From positions 1 to 38,534 of the forward strand of contig DATJHM010000238.1 of the NCBI GenBank assembly GCA_035493895.1: a DNA stretch of 38,534 nucleotides. Direction: 5' to 3'. Below, piece by piece: positions 31,158 to 38,534 of this stretch (position 1 is its first letter; every line of letters begins with the position of its first letter). The notes below the pieces were generated by a model that was not told the DNA's origin, did not search any database, and worked only from the letters and a program-made list of their open reading frames with translations. The position numbers and the translations under genes were made by a program. The DNA comes from DATJHM01 sp035493895. GTDB taxonomy: Bacteria > Chloroflexota > Ktedonobacteria > Ktedonobacterales > Ktedonobacteraceae.

Positions 31158-31185
31158 CAGGACAGGCCCATGCTGGCCTGTCCTG
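31158..31185 (-). terminator. Terminator of the TPR-kinase gene
   Basis: CAGGACAGGCC (31158-31168) and GGCCTGTCCTG (31175-31185) form a perfect 11-bp stem with a 6-nt loop, followed on the minus strand by CTTTTCG, just after the stop at 31193. Confidence 0.85.
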
Positions 31186-31192
31186 AAATGTA

Positions 31193-33172
31193 TTAAGCGG
31201 GAGAGTAGCCAAGGGAGGCGGCGGTTGCGTAGGCTTTTTCCGCCTCGGCAGCACGGCCCAATTGTTTCAGCACATCGCCCCGGTTATAGTGATAGGCACC
31301 GGATTTGGGCTGAATCTGAATGGCCTGCTCGTACGCATGCAAAGCATCTTCATAGCGTCGGAAGTCGTAGAGTAGATTGCCCTTATCATTGTAGACATTG
31401 GCAAGATGAGGATTGATCTGGATAGCCTGATCATAGCACGCCAGCGCCTCTTTATATTGCTTCAGCTCATAGAGAGAACGCCCCTTGCCATTCCAGGCCG
31501 AGGCATCGTCGGGATCAATCTCGATCGCGCTCTCAAAAGGCGCAACGGCCTCTTCAAAACGTCCCAGACGAACGAGGGACCAGCCGCGACCATCGTGGCC
31601 AGTAGCCATCGTCGGATTGAGCTTAATCACCTGTTCGTAGCTGGCAAGCGCCTCTTCATAGCGATGCGTATAGAAAAAGACATCGGACCTGAAATCGTGA
31701 GCCTGCACATAGTTCGGGTCGATCTTGATAGCCCGATCGTAGCAATGCATCGCCTCTTTATAGCGACCGAGGCGATAGTACGAGCGACCCTGACCGGTAT
31801 GGGCGGGGAGATTGGTAGGATCGAGATCGATCGCCTCGGCAAACGAGCGGATCGAGGCCTGGTACTGTTTCATATGCTGCAAAGCCCACCCCTGGCCCTC
31901 ATGTGCGAGAACGTTGGTGGAATCGCAGGCGATAGCTTTTTCATACGCCAGATTGGCCTCAGGATACATGCTCTGATAATAGAGAGCGCTCCCCATCCCC
32001 ACATACGCTTCGGCGAGCTGCGGATCGAGCTGAACAGAGCGCTCATAGTAACGCAATGCTTCGTCGTAGTGCTTTTGCTCGGCAAGAATGTTGCCCTTGC
32101 CACAATAGGCAGCGGCATAGAGGGGCTCAAGCTGGATAGCGCGATCGTAACATTTTAGCGCCTCGGCAAAACGACCCAGTTGGAAAAGGACACTGCCCAT
32201 CCCCTCATAGGCGTCAGCATAGGCCGGGTCCTGGCGCACCGCCTCTTCAAAAGAAGAAATAGCATCTTTAAAGCGGCGCGTATTAAAATGCGAATAGCCC
32301 TCATCCAGCCACTGCTCACGCGTCTTCTGGAGCGTGCCCGTCGTGGTCGTCAGCAAAGCCGTAATAAAGGCATTTACATCGGGATAGCGGTCCTCCCGAC
32401 GCTTCGCCAGAGCGCGCAAGATCGCCTGCTCCATATGTGCGGGCAGATCAGGATTGAAGAGAGAAGGTGGAAGGGGCTGCTCTTTTTGATGCTTCATACC
32501 AATCGCGAGAGCATGGTTCGCCACAAAAGGGGGATGACCGGTGACCAGTTCATAGAGAATGCAGGCCAGCGCATACTGATCGCTACGACGGCTGGCCAGG
32601 CCCTCGAACTGCTCGGGAGCCATATAGAGAGGGGAGCCAATGACATTGGCATACTTCGTCTTTGTCGTCTCCAAGAAGACCGCAATGCCAAAATCAGCGA
32701 GGAGCGCCCGACCCTTGCTATTAAAGAGAATATTTTCCGGCTTCAGATCGCGGTGCACAATATTCTGCTCATGGACAAACTGGAGCGCCTGACCGACCTG
32801 CGTCGAGATATCGAGAATTTCATCTATAGACAACAACTGGTCCGGGCTATCATCGAGGCGATCACGCAACGATCCCTTCTCAGCCAGTTCGGCAATCAGG
32901 TAAGGGAAACCTTCCTCATCGACACCGACATCATAAATCGGCAGAATATGTTTATGTTTCAACAACTCCAGGTAGCTGGCCTCCTGGAGGAAACTTTCAC
33001 GCTCCTCATCGGAGCCGAGATGATTGTGATGCATCAATTTAATGGCAACTTCGCGATTGGACAGATAAATATGGACCCCTTGATAAACCTTACCAAAAGC
33101 CCCGCTATTCAAAGCCTTTTCGATGCGATAATTGCCAATCTGTTTGCCGACGTATTTATCCTCAGCTTCCAT
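31193..33172 (-). CDS. Ser/Thr protein kinase with 11 TPR repeats
   Basis: This 659-residue protein combines an N-terminal kinase (about 8-270) with tandem tetratricopeptide repeats (about 285-659). Kinase motifs are all present: glycine loop LNSGAFGKVYQG, VAIKLMHH, VHRDLKPENILF, LADFGIAVF and GSPLYMAPEQFEG. Eleven TPRs of 34 residues follow without a gap, from EQWLDEGYSHFNTRRF to KAYATAASLGY; their consensus Y-x-x-G-K-G-N and A-I-x-L-D-P is clear. No membrane helix is seen, so it is cytosolic. The ATG at 33172 has AAGGA 10 nt upstream; a GTG at 33202 is in frame. It has its own promoter (33238-33266) and terminator. TPRs probably select or hold substrates. Confidence 0.95.
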   Translation of the reverse strand: MEAEDKYVGKQIGNYRIEKALNSGAFGKVYQGVHIYLSNREVAIKLMHHNHLGSDEERESFLQEASYLELLKHKHILPIYDVGVDEEGFPYLIAELAEKGSLRDRLDDSPDQLLSIDEILDISTQVGQALQFVHEQNIVHRDLKPENILFNSKGRALLADFGIAVFLETTKTKYANVIGSPLYMAPEQFEGLASRRSDQYALACILYELVTGHPPFVANHALAIGMKHQKEQPLPPSLFNPDLPAHMEQAILRALAKRREDRYPDVNAFITALLTTTTGTLQKTREQWLDEGYSHFNTRRFKDAISSFEEAVRQDPAYADAYEGMGSVLFQLGRFAEALKCYDRAIQLEPLYAAAYCGKGNILAEQKHYDEALRYYERSVQLDPQLAEAYVGMGSALYYQSMYPEANLAYEKAIACDSTNVLAHEGQGWALQHMKQYQASIRSFAEAIDLDPTNLPAHTGQGRSYYRLGRYKEAMHCYDRAIKIDPNYVQAHDFRSDVFFYTHRYEEALASYEQVIKLNPTMATGHDGRGWSLVRLGRFEEAVAPFESAIEIDPDDASAWNGKGRSLYELKQYKEALACYDQAIQINPHLANVYNDKGNLLYDFRRYEDALHAYEQAIQIQPKSGAYHYNRGDVLKQLGRAAEAEKAYATAASLGYSPA

Positions 33173-33237
33173 GCTCTCTGATTCCTTCCAGGCCGAGTCC
33201 ACTCTACCATAAAATAGACAGATTGATATGCAAAAGC

Positions 33238-33266
33238 AGTATACAGAAGATGATATACGCAGTCAA
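33238..33266 (-). promoter_or_regulatory. Promoter of the TPR-kinase gene
   Basis: On the minus strand TTGACT (33266-33261), a 17-bp spacer and TATACT (33243-33238) lie 66 bp before ATG 33172. The rest of 33267-33557 shows no gene. Confidence 0.8.
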
Positions 33267-33557
33267 CATATATGCTGTACATCTTGTAGAAATTTCCGTT
33301 AGCAACATTCATTCGCCTCTACACTTTAGAATAAGAGTAAACGGAAAATAACATTTTCTGCTTACAGAAGCGTGGACGCTTTTTGCATGCAATCACGGGT
33401 GAAAACAGATACATACGCAATAAGATAGGCTCTCTGGTACTACTTTGTAATACGTTCTATGGTTGCTATTTGATACTGGGGCAGACAAGCGCCCTGCGCC
33501 GAATACGTTATCGATATTCTACATAATTAAAGACGAAATACACAGCCAAAAATTTAA

Positions 33558-33589
33558 AAGGGTCTCAGAATTGTGTAACTGAGACCCTT
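33558..33589 (-). terminator. Intrinsic terminator of the aconitase gene
   Basis: AAGGGTCTCAG (33558-33568) and CTGAGACCCTT (33579-33589) form an 11-bp stem with a 10-nt loop, followed on the minus strand by TTTAAATTTTT, 28 bp after the aconitase stop. Confidence 0.9.
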
Positions 33590-33616
33590 CTTGCGCAGAA
33601 AAGCGGGGAAGAAAAA

Positions 33617-36469
33617 CTAGTCCTTCAGCAATCTTCTGAGGACGGTGAGCAGAATGCCGCCATTTTCGTAGTAAACGACATCGATGGGGCTATCCAGGCG
33701 AGCGACCGTCTGGAAAGTAAAGGTTGAGCCATCCTCACGCGTGGCTTTTACCGATACCTCCTGGCGAGGCTTCAGGCCCTGCTCGATACCGAGAATATCA
33801 AAGGTTTCGTGGCCGGTCAGGCCGAGCGATTCTTTGTTCTCGCCAGGCTTGAACTGCAAGGGCAGAATACCCATGCCCACCAGATTGCTGCGGTGAATAC
33901 GCTCGAAGCTTTCGGCGATCGCAGCACGGATGCCCAGCAGCAATGGTCCCTTCGCCGCCCAGTCGCGTGAGCTGCCAGAGCCATACTCTTTACCGGCAAT
34001 CACCAGCAAAGGCGTGCCCTCCTGCTGATAGCGCATCGAGGCGTCATAGATCGTCGTCTGCTCGCCATCCGGGAGATGCAGCGTGTAGAAGCCCTCTTTG
34101 CCCTCAACAAGACGATTGCGCAGACGAATATTGCCGAAGGTTCCACGCACCATCACCTCGTGGTTGCCACGGCGCGCACCGTACGTGTTGAAGTCGCGGC
34201 GCTCAACGCCTTTCTCCTGGAGATACTGTCCGGCAGGGCTGTTCGGCGCGAAACTGCCCGCAGGAGAGATGTGATCGGTCGTGATCGAGTCGTCGACCAT
34301 CACCAGAACGCGTGCGCCCTGAATATCCTTTACAGGAGCAGGCTCCATCGTCATGCCCTGGAAGAAAGGAGGCTCCTGAATATAGGTCGAGTTCGCATCC
34401 CACGCAAAGATCGGGCCCGTCGAATTGCTCAGCGCCTGCCAGTGCTCGTCGCCATCAAAGACGTGAGCGTAATTCTTCGAGAAGACCTCGGGCGTCACGG
34501 CCTGCGAGACGGCATCGCGGATCTCCTTTTGCGTAGGCCAGATATCGCGCAGATAGACCGGCTCGTCATTTACATCCGTCCCGATAGGATCAGTAGTCAG
34601 ATCGATATCAACCGTGCCAGCCAGCGCGTACGCCACGACCAGGGGAGGAGAGGCCAGGAAGCTCGCTCGCACCTGGGGATGGATGCGACCCTCGAAATTG
34701 CGGTTGCCACTGAGCACGGCGGCCACGACCAGATCGTTCTCCTGCACCACATCAGCTACCTGATCGGGTAAAGGACCGCTATTGCCGATACAGGTCGTAC
34801 AGCCATAGCCGACGAGGTGGAAGCGCAACGCCTCCAGATAGGGGATCAGATCAGCATTCTGGAGATAGTCGATTACCGCCCGCGAACCAGGAGCCAGGCT
34901 CGTCTTCACCGCCGGATTCACCGAGAGGCCACGCTCAACCGCGCGTTTGGCGACCAGACCAGCGGCAATCATCACTGAGGGATTGGAGGTATTGGTACAA
35001 CTGGTAATCGCAGCAATCGCTACAGAACCGTGAGAGAGCGAACCCTGGGTCCCCGCAACCTCAACCGGAATGCCTGGATGGCTATTGCGGCCATTGATGC
35101 GCGTCGAGGGTCTGGCAGCGCCTTCTTTCAGCGCGACCAGTTGCTTCTGCTCCTCTTCTTGCTGCTCCACAGGAGAAGGATCGGACTTGCCGCCCTCATT
35201 GGAGAGACGAAGCAGACCATTCTCGGTCGTCAGATTTTGCTCAAGTTCTTTGAAACGATCCGCATAAGCAGCACGGAATGCCTTGCTCAAATTCTGCATC
35301 GGCACACGGTCCTGCGGGCGGCGCGGACCAGCCAGACTGGGCTCGATCGTGCCCAGATCCAGTTCGAGAAGATCATCAAATTGTGGCTCAGGAGTATCAT
35401 CCGTGCGGAAGAGGCCCTGTGCCTTCGTGTAGCGTTCAACCTGCTTCACCAGTTCGGGATCGCGTCCGGTATCGCGCAAATAGCGTAGCGTCTCGGCATC
35501 CACAGGGAAGAGTGTCGCCGTCGCCCCAAACTCGGGGGACATATTCGCAATCGTCGCGCGATCGGCCAGAGCGAGCTGGCTCAGACCTGGACCAGTGAAC
35601 TCCACAAACTTCGCCACCACGCCGCGCTTACGCAAGATCTGCGTCACCGTCAGCACCAGATCGGTAGCAGTTGCGCCCTCAGGGAGAGCACCAGTCAGGC
35701 GCATGCCAATCACCTCAGGCGTCAGGAGATAGAGAGGCTGACCGAGCAGGACCGCCTCGGCCTCAATACCGCCCACGCCCCAGCCGAGCACGCCCAGGCC
35801 ATTGATCATCGTCGTATGCGAATCGGTGCCCACCAGCGTATCCGGGAACAGCACCGTCTTGCCATCATCTTGCTTCCTCATAACAGCAGAAGCAAGGTAC
35901 TCCAGATTCACCTGATGCACAATACCGGTACCGGGAGGAACCACCCGGAAATTATCGAATGCCTGCTGTCCCCAGCGTAAGAGAGCGTAGCGTTCGCTAT
36001 TGCGTTCGTATTCGCGAGTAACGTTGCGTTCGAAAGCAAGCGTTGAGCCGAAGAGATCGACCTGTACTGAATGATCGATCACCAGATCAGCCGGAACCAG
36101 GGGATTGATTTTTTGCGGATCGCCATGCATACGAGCCACCGCAGAGCGCATCGCCGCCAGATCAGCGACCGCGGGAACCCCCGTGAAATCCTGCAACAGC
36201 ACGCGTGCGGGCATAAAGGGATACTCCGCCTCACTGGTTGCAGCACTGCCTGGCTGCCAGCCAGCCAGAGAGAGAACATCTTCGCGCGAGACCAGTTCGC
36301 CGCCAGCGTGGCGCAAAAGATTTTCCAGAATAATCTTCACCGTAAAGGGAAGACGCTCGAGACCCTGCACACCGTGCTGAGTCAGTGCCTCCAGACGAAA
36401 ATAGTCGAAGGAGCCATTTACTCCGGGGAGGGAGGCACGAGCCCCAAATACATCTTTGTATGCAGACAT
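33617..36469 (-). CDS. acnA: Aconitate hydratase (AcnA type)
   Basis: This 950-residue enzyme isomerises citrate to isocitrate in the TCA cycle. The [4Fe-4S] ligands are C491 (SCTNTSNPSVM), C557 and C560 (GYGCTTCIGNSG). Other family signatures include DSHTTMINGLGVLGWGVGGIEAEA (from 216), DLVIDHSVQVD and the late RDWAAKGP and HRSNLVGMGILPL stretches. It is longer than typical AcnA/IRP1-type enzymes (about 890-900), because the linker at about 400-478 carries a Glu/Gln-rich insert (PSPVEQQEEEQKQLVALK). The start at 36469 follows AAGGA by 7 nt; an in-frame TTG at 36493 is less likely. It is a single-gene unit with its own terminator, divergent from the selenium-binding protein gene. Confidence 0.97.
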   Translation of the reverse strand: MSAYKDVFGARASLPGVNGSFDYFRLEALTQHGVQGLERLPFTVKIILENLLRHAGGELVSREDVLSLAGWQPGSAATSEAEYPFMPARVLLQDFTGVPAVADLAAMRSAVARMHGDPQKINPLVPADLVIDHSVQVDLFGSTLAFERNVTREYERNSERYALLRWGQQAFDNFRVVPPGTGIVHQVNLEYLASAVMRKQDDGKTVLFPDTLVGTDSHTTMINGLGVLGWGVGGIEAEAVLLGQPLYLLTPEVIGMRLTGALPEGATATDLVLTVTQILRKRGVVAKFVEFTGPGLSQLALADRATIANMSPEFGATATLFPVDAETLRYLRDTGRDPELVKQVERYTKAQGLFRTDDTPEPQFDDLLELDLGTIEPSLAGPRRPQDRVPMQNLSKAFRAAYADRFKELEQNLTTENGLLRLSNEGGKSDPSPVEQQEEEQKQLVALKEGAARPSTRINGRNSHPGIPVEVAGTQGSLSHGSVAIAAITSCTNTSNPSVMIAAGLVAKRAVERGLSVNPAVKTSLAPGSRAVIDYLQNADLIPYLEALRFHLVGYGCTTCIGNSGPLPDQVADVVQENDLVVAAVLSGNRNFEGRIHPQVRASFLASPPLVVAYALAGTVDIDLTTDPIGTDVNDEPVYLRDIWPTQKEIRDAVSQAVTPEVFSKNYAHVFDGDEHWQALSNSTGPIFAWDANSTYIQEPPFFQGMTMEPAPVKDIQGARVLVMVDDSITTDHISPAGSFAPNSPAGQYLQEKGVERRDFNTYGARRGNHEVMVRGTFGNIRLRNRLVEGKEGFYTLHLPDGEQTTIYDASMRYQQEGTPLLVIAGKEYGSGSSRDWAAKGPLLLGIRAAIAESFERIHRSNLVGMGILPLQFKPGENKESLGLTGHETFDILGIEQGLKPRQEVSVKATREDGSTFTFQTVARLDSPIDVVYYENGGILLTVLRRLLKD

Positions 36470-36999
36470 TAGCAGATCCTTTTCATTTAACAATGTAGAT
36501 GCAAGGGAGAGGAGGCTACAATCACACCATAGCCTTTCCTGCTTTCCTATAAAGTCAATTTATCTTGTCCTTATTATATACCAGAAAAAGCCCCCTTCTC
36601 TGTACGCATACACAGAGCCAGCCAGGAAAGTAAGCTTACATATAAGTAGTTCTTTATAGGTAGCATCACATAGTTGCATAGTATCTGATCTAACGAGATC
36701 ATGAATGTACTTGTCTTCCATTGATCAACTCGCGTGGAGTTGGCCCGGCTGGTAGATACGATCCTCTTCCTCTGTCGATCGGAGCATCCCCGATCGAAAC
36801 GAGCAATGAGCGTTGCTAACGCGCATGCTTCATCCAGTTGACATGTAATGCACAAGAAAGACATAATGAGATACATTTTACAGGCAAGTTGCTCACAGGA
36901 AGAGCTGCTTAGCCAGTAAACACAATAGTTCTCGTGCTATATGAGAGGGAAAAAGAGGAAAGTTGTCAAGGGGCCAATAGCAAAGGAGCTTTATATACT
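36470..36999. other. Intergenic region with three stem-loops upstream of the selenium-binding protein gene
   Basis: Between the divergent aconitase and selenium-binding protein genes there are three short perfect stems: TGATCT/AGATCA (36686-36701), CAACTC/GAGTTG (near 36725-36741) and TCGATCGG/CCGATCGA (36775-36797). They lie before the promoter at 36838-36867, so they are not in its leader. A small RNA or a regulator-binding cluster is possible. Open frames across the region lack coding character. Confidence 0.4.
36838..36867 (+). promoter_or_regulatory. Promoter of the selenium-binding protein gene
   Basis: TTGACA (36838-36843), an 18-bp spacer and CATAAT (36862-36867) form a strong candidate about 130 bp before the start codon. 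Confidence 0.65.
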
Positions 37000-38379
37000 A
37001 TGGCAGACACACATGAGATGCCTCAAAAAGATCATGCCTGCTGCGGACCAGGCTACGCTTCCCCTGAAGAGGCAATGAAGGCCGAGCCCGAAAAGATCCT
37101 GTACACCGTCGCATTGTATGAGGGAACAGAGATCAAAGCGCCCGATTATCTGGCGACCATCGACGTTGATCCCGCATCCCCAACCTACTCCCAGATCATC
37201 CATCGTACATCCATGCCCAACATCGGCGACGAACTGCACCATTTTGGGTGGAACACCTGTAGTTCGTGCCATGGAGATGAAAGTAAAGCGCGGCGCTTTC
37301 TCATCCTGCCTGGAAATCGGTCCAGCCGCATTCACATTCTGGATACAACAAATGAACGAGCGCCCCGATTGGAGAAAGTCATCGAACCGGAAGAGGTGAT
37401 AGAGAAAGTCAACCTCTCGGCACCTCATACCGTCCATTGTCTCGCCGATGGCAACGTCATGCTCTCCATGCTCGGTGATCGTGACGGCAATGGTCCCGGT
37501 GGCTTCCTGCTACTCGACGAAAAGTTCAACATAGCGGGACGTTGGGAACAACAAACCGATGGCATGCGCTACAACTATGATTTCTGGTATCAGCCGCGCC
37601 ATCATATCATGGTCAGTAGCGAATGGGGCGCGCCCAACACCTACACGAAAGGCTTCAATCTAGAAGATGTCGCAGCCGGGAAATATGGTCGTAGCCTGCA
37701 CTTCTGGGACTGGGACACACATGAAATTGTGCAGAACGTTGATCTGGGCGAGGAAGGATTGATCCCGCTTGAGGTGCGCTTCCAGCATAATCCGGACAGC
37801 ACGCATGGCTTTGTTGGGGCCGCGCTCAGTAGCAACATGTGGCACTGGCACAAGCCCAATGGGCAATGGCAGGTTGAAAAGGTCATTACAGAGCCCTCTA
37901 TTGAAGTAGAAGGCTGGCCCATTCCCGTACCGGCACTCATCACCGACTTTTTGATCTCACTGGACGACCGATATCTCTATCTCTCGAACTGGCTTCACGG
38001 CGATATTCGTCAATATGAGATAAGCGATCCTTCGCATCCACGGTTGACAGGACAGGTATGGTGCGGTGGGTTGAGCGGGAAAAACGGCACGGTACAGGGG
38101 CACAAGCTGCAAGGTGGTCCACAGATGCTTCAATTGAGCCTGGATGGGAAACGGCTGTACGTCACCAACTCGCTCTATAGCACCTGGGATAATCAGTTTT
38201 ATCCTGGCATTGCGAAATCCGGTTCGTATCTCTTACAAATCGACTGCGACACAGAGCAGGGCGGATTGAAGATCAACGAGAACTTCTACGTTGATTTCGG
38301 CAAAGAGCCTGCGGGTCCGGCGCGAGCGCACGAGATGCGTTATCCCGGTGGGGATTGTACGTCCGACATCTGGGTGTAG
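37000..38379 (+). CDS. Selenium-binding protein 56 / methanethiol oxidase family protein
   Basis: This 459-residue protein matches the SELENBP1 family: HACCGPGY at 12-19, the conserved N-terminal GWNTCSSCHGD (84-93, with C87 and C90), LILPGNRSSRIHILDT, APHTVHCL, MLSMLGDRDGNGPGGF, YDFWYQPRHHIMVSSEWGAP (shown as YDFWYQPRHH and MVSSEWGAP), LSNWLHGDIRQY and GGPQMLQLSLDGKRLYVTNSLYSTWD (the pieces GGPQMLQLS and RLYVTNSLYS). Characterised members oxidise methanethiol to formaldehyde, hydrogen sulfide and peroxide, and use copper or bind selenium through Cys; this activity is inferred. The start at ATG 37000 has AGGAG 11 nt upstream; an in-frame ATG at 36934 would add 22 residues without family similarity. 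Confidence 0.93.
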   Translation: MADTHEMPQKDHACCGPGYASPEEAMKAEPEKILYTVALYEGTEIKAPDYLATIDVDPASPTYSQIIHRTSMPNIGDELHHFGWNTCSSCHGDESKARRFLILPGNRSSRIHILDTTNERAPRLEKVIEPEEVIEKVNLSAPHTVHCLADGNVMLSMLGDRDGNGPGGFLLLDEKFNIAGRWEQQTDGMRYNYDFWYQPRHHIMVSSEWGAPNTYTKGFNLEDVAAGKYGRSLHFWDWDTHEIVQNVDLGEEGLIPLEVRFQHNPDSTHGFVGAALSSNMWHWHKPNGQWQVEKVITEPSIEVEGWPIPVPALITDFLISLDDRYLYLSNWLHGDIRQYEISDPSHPRLTGQVWCGGLSGKNGTVQGHKLQGGPQMLQLSLDGKRLYVTNSLYSTWDNQFYPGIAKSGSYLLQIDCDTEQGGLKINENFYVDFGKEPAGPARAHEMRYPGGDCTSDIWV

Positions 38380-38460
38380 ATAAGGGGAATCTCCCATCAT
38401 TTCCGTAGAGTCGCTGCTTGTCTCCAATGTCACGTAAATAAGCCTGTACCCGGTCCCCAT

Positions 38461-38534
38461 CGCCGACAAGATGGCCGGTGGGGGCCGCGGACCGGCATAA
38501 AGCCCGGTCCCTACCTGTGGTGTTTTGCGGCTCG
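38461..38534. repeat. Dispersed repeat related to module A, partial at the window end
   Basis: GATGGCCGGTGGGGGCCGCGG, read here as GATGGCCGGTGGGG and CCGCGG, followed by CATAAAGCCC and GGTCCCTACCTGTGG is a further copy of the module found at 1510, 5342 and 7169. An internal stem (GGACCGGC/GCCCGGTCC) strengthens the hairpin potential. It is cut by the window edge, so its full extent is unknown. Confidence 0.65.

Noticed and set aside
32180..33181. 333-residue plus-strand frame
   Set aside because: It is antisense to the kinase domain of the TPR-kinase, which has complete catalytic motifs.
36574..36876. 100-residue minus-strand frame upstream of the aconitase gene
   Set aside because: It covers stem-loops and a promoter region, has no ribosome-binding site and no similarity that I recognise.
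1..38534. CRISPR arrays, tRNA and rRNA genes, riboswitches
   Set aside because: No regularly spaced repeats, cloverleaf-like segments or conserved rRNA stretches were seen by eye; a tRNAscan-SE and Infernal/Rfam run would be needed to exclude them formally.

Overview
The window looks like a chromosomal segment of a spore-forming, actinomycete-like Chloroflexota, most likely class Ktedonobacteria. This is an inference from content: two Ser/Thr kinases (one with 11 TPRs), a dual-FHA protein, a HEAT-repeat protein, an Acn-type aconitase, a SELENBP1-type protein, a KGG/con-10 stress protein, a twin-arginine lipoprotein solute-binding protein, and GC-rich dispersed palindromic repeats. Base composition is moderate and the sequence could not be compared with any database. 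No rRNA, tRNA or CRISPR array was seen.

Layout. 1-2000: CTAC-rich direct repeats, then a sigma-A-type promoter, a roughly 300-nt leader holding a 21-codon ORF, a ClbS/DinB-like protein fused to a C-terminal TPR, and a block of mosaic repeats. 2002-5148: a multi-TM protein and a GAF-like protein (minus strand), an AbrB-type antitoxin/Doc toxin operon with an operator palindrome over its -10 box, and a DUF3237 protein. 5341-9204: an aldehyde dehydrogenase, then an IS4-family insertion sequence (7212-8891) whose 22-bp inverted repeats and 11-bp target duplication show that it landed inside one copy of a dispersed repeat. 9201-15912: a minus-strand catabolic block with a lysine 6-dehydrogenase-like enzyme, a PatA-like aminotransferase and a complete polar amino acid ABC transporter, predicted to import and degrade lysine, ornithine or polyamines. 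16154-19483: an alpha/beta hydrolase, a FlgM-like small protein, a small conserved protein and a large helical-repeat protein. 19826-33172: a signalling and envelope region with a membrane-anchored M23 peptidase, a KGG protein, a response regulator and histidine kinase, a HEAT protein, a transmembrane Ser/Thr kinase, a CocE/NonD hydrolase, a dual-FHA protein, a nicotinate/NMN-nucleotidyltransferase-like protein and a TPR-Ser/Thr kinase. 33617-38379: aconitase and a selenium-binding protein/methanethiol oxidase homologue. The window ends inside another repeat copy.

How it fits together. The transporter, aminotransferase, dehydrogenase and aldehyde dehydrogenase form a plausible uptake-and-oxidation route for diamines and basic amino acids that feeds central metabolism. 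The kinases, FHA protein, HEAT protein and Thr-rich cytoplasmic tail of the M23 peptidase suggest a phosphothreonine signalling neighbourhood, although they lie in separate transcription units. Many promoters have an identical TATACT -10 box about 17 bp from a TTGACA-like -35 box, and several carry palindromes that look like operators. The items most worth follow-up are the mosaic repeat family and the insertion sequence targeting it, the leader ORF upstream of the ClbS/DinB-like gene, the Cys-rich sensor kinase, and the FHA protein with one degenerate FHA domain.
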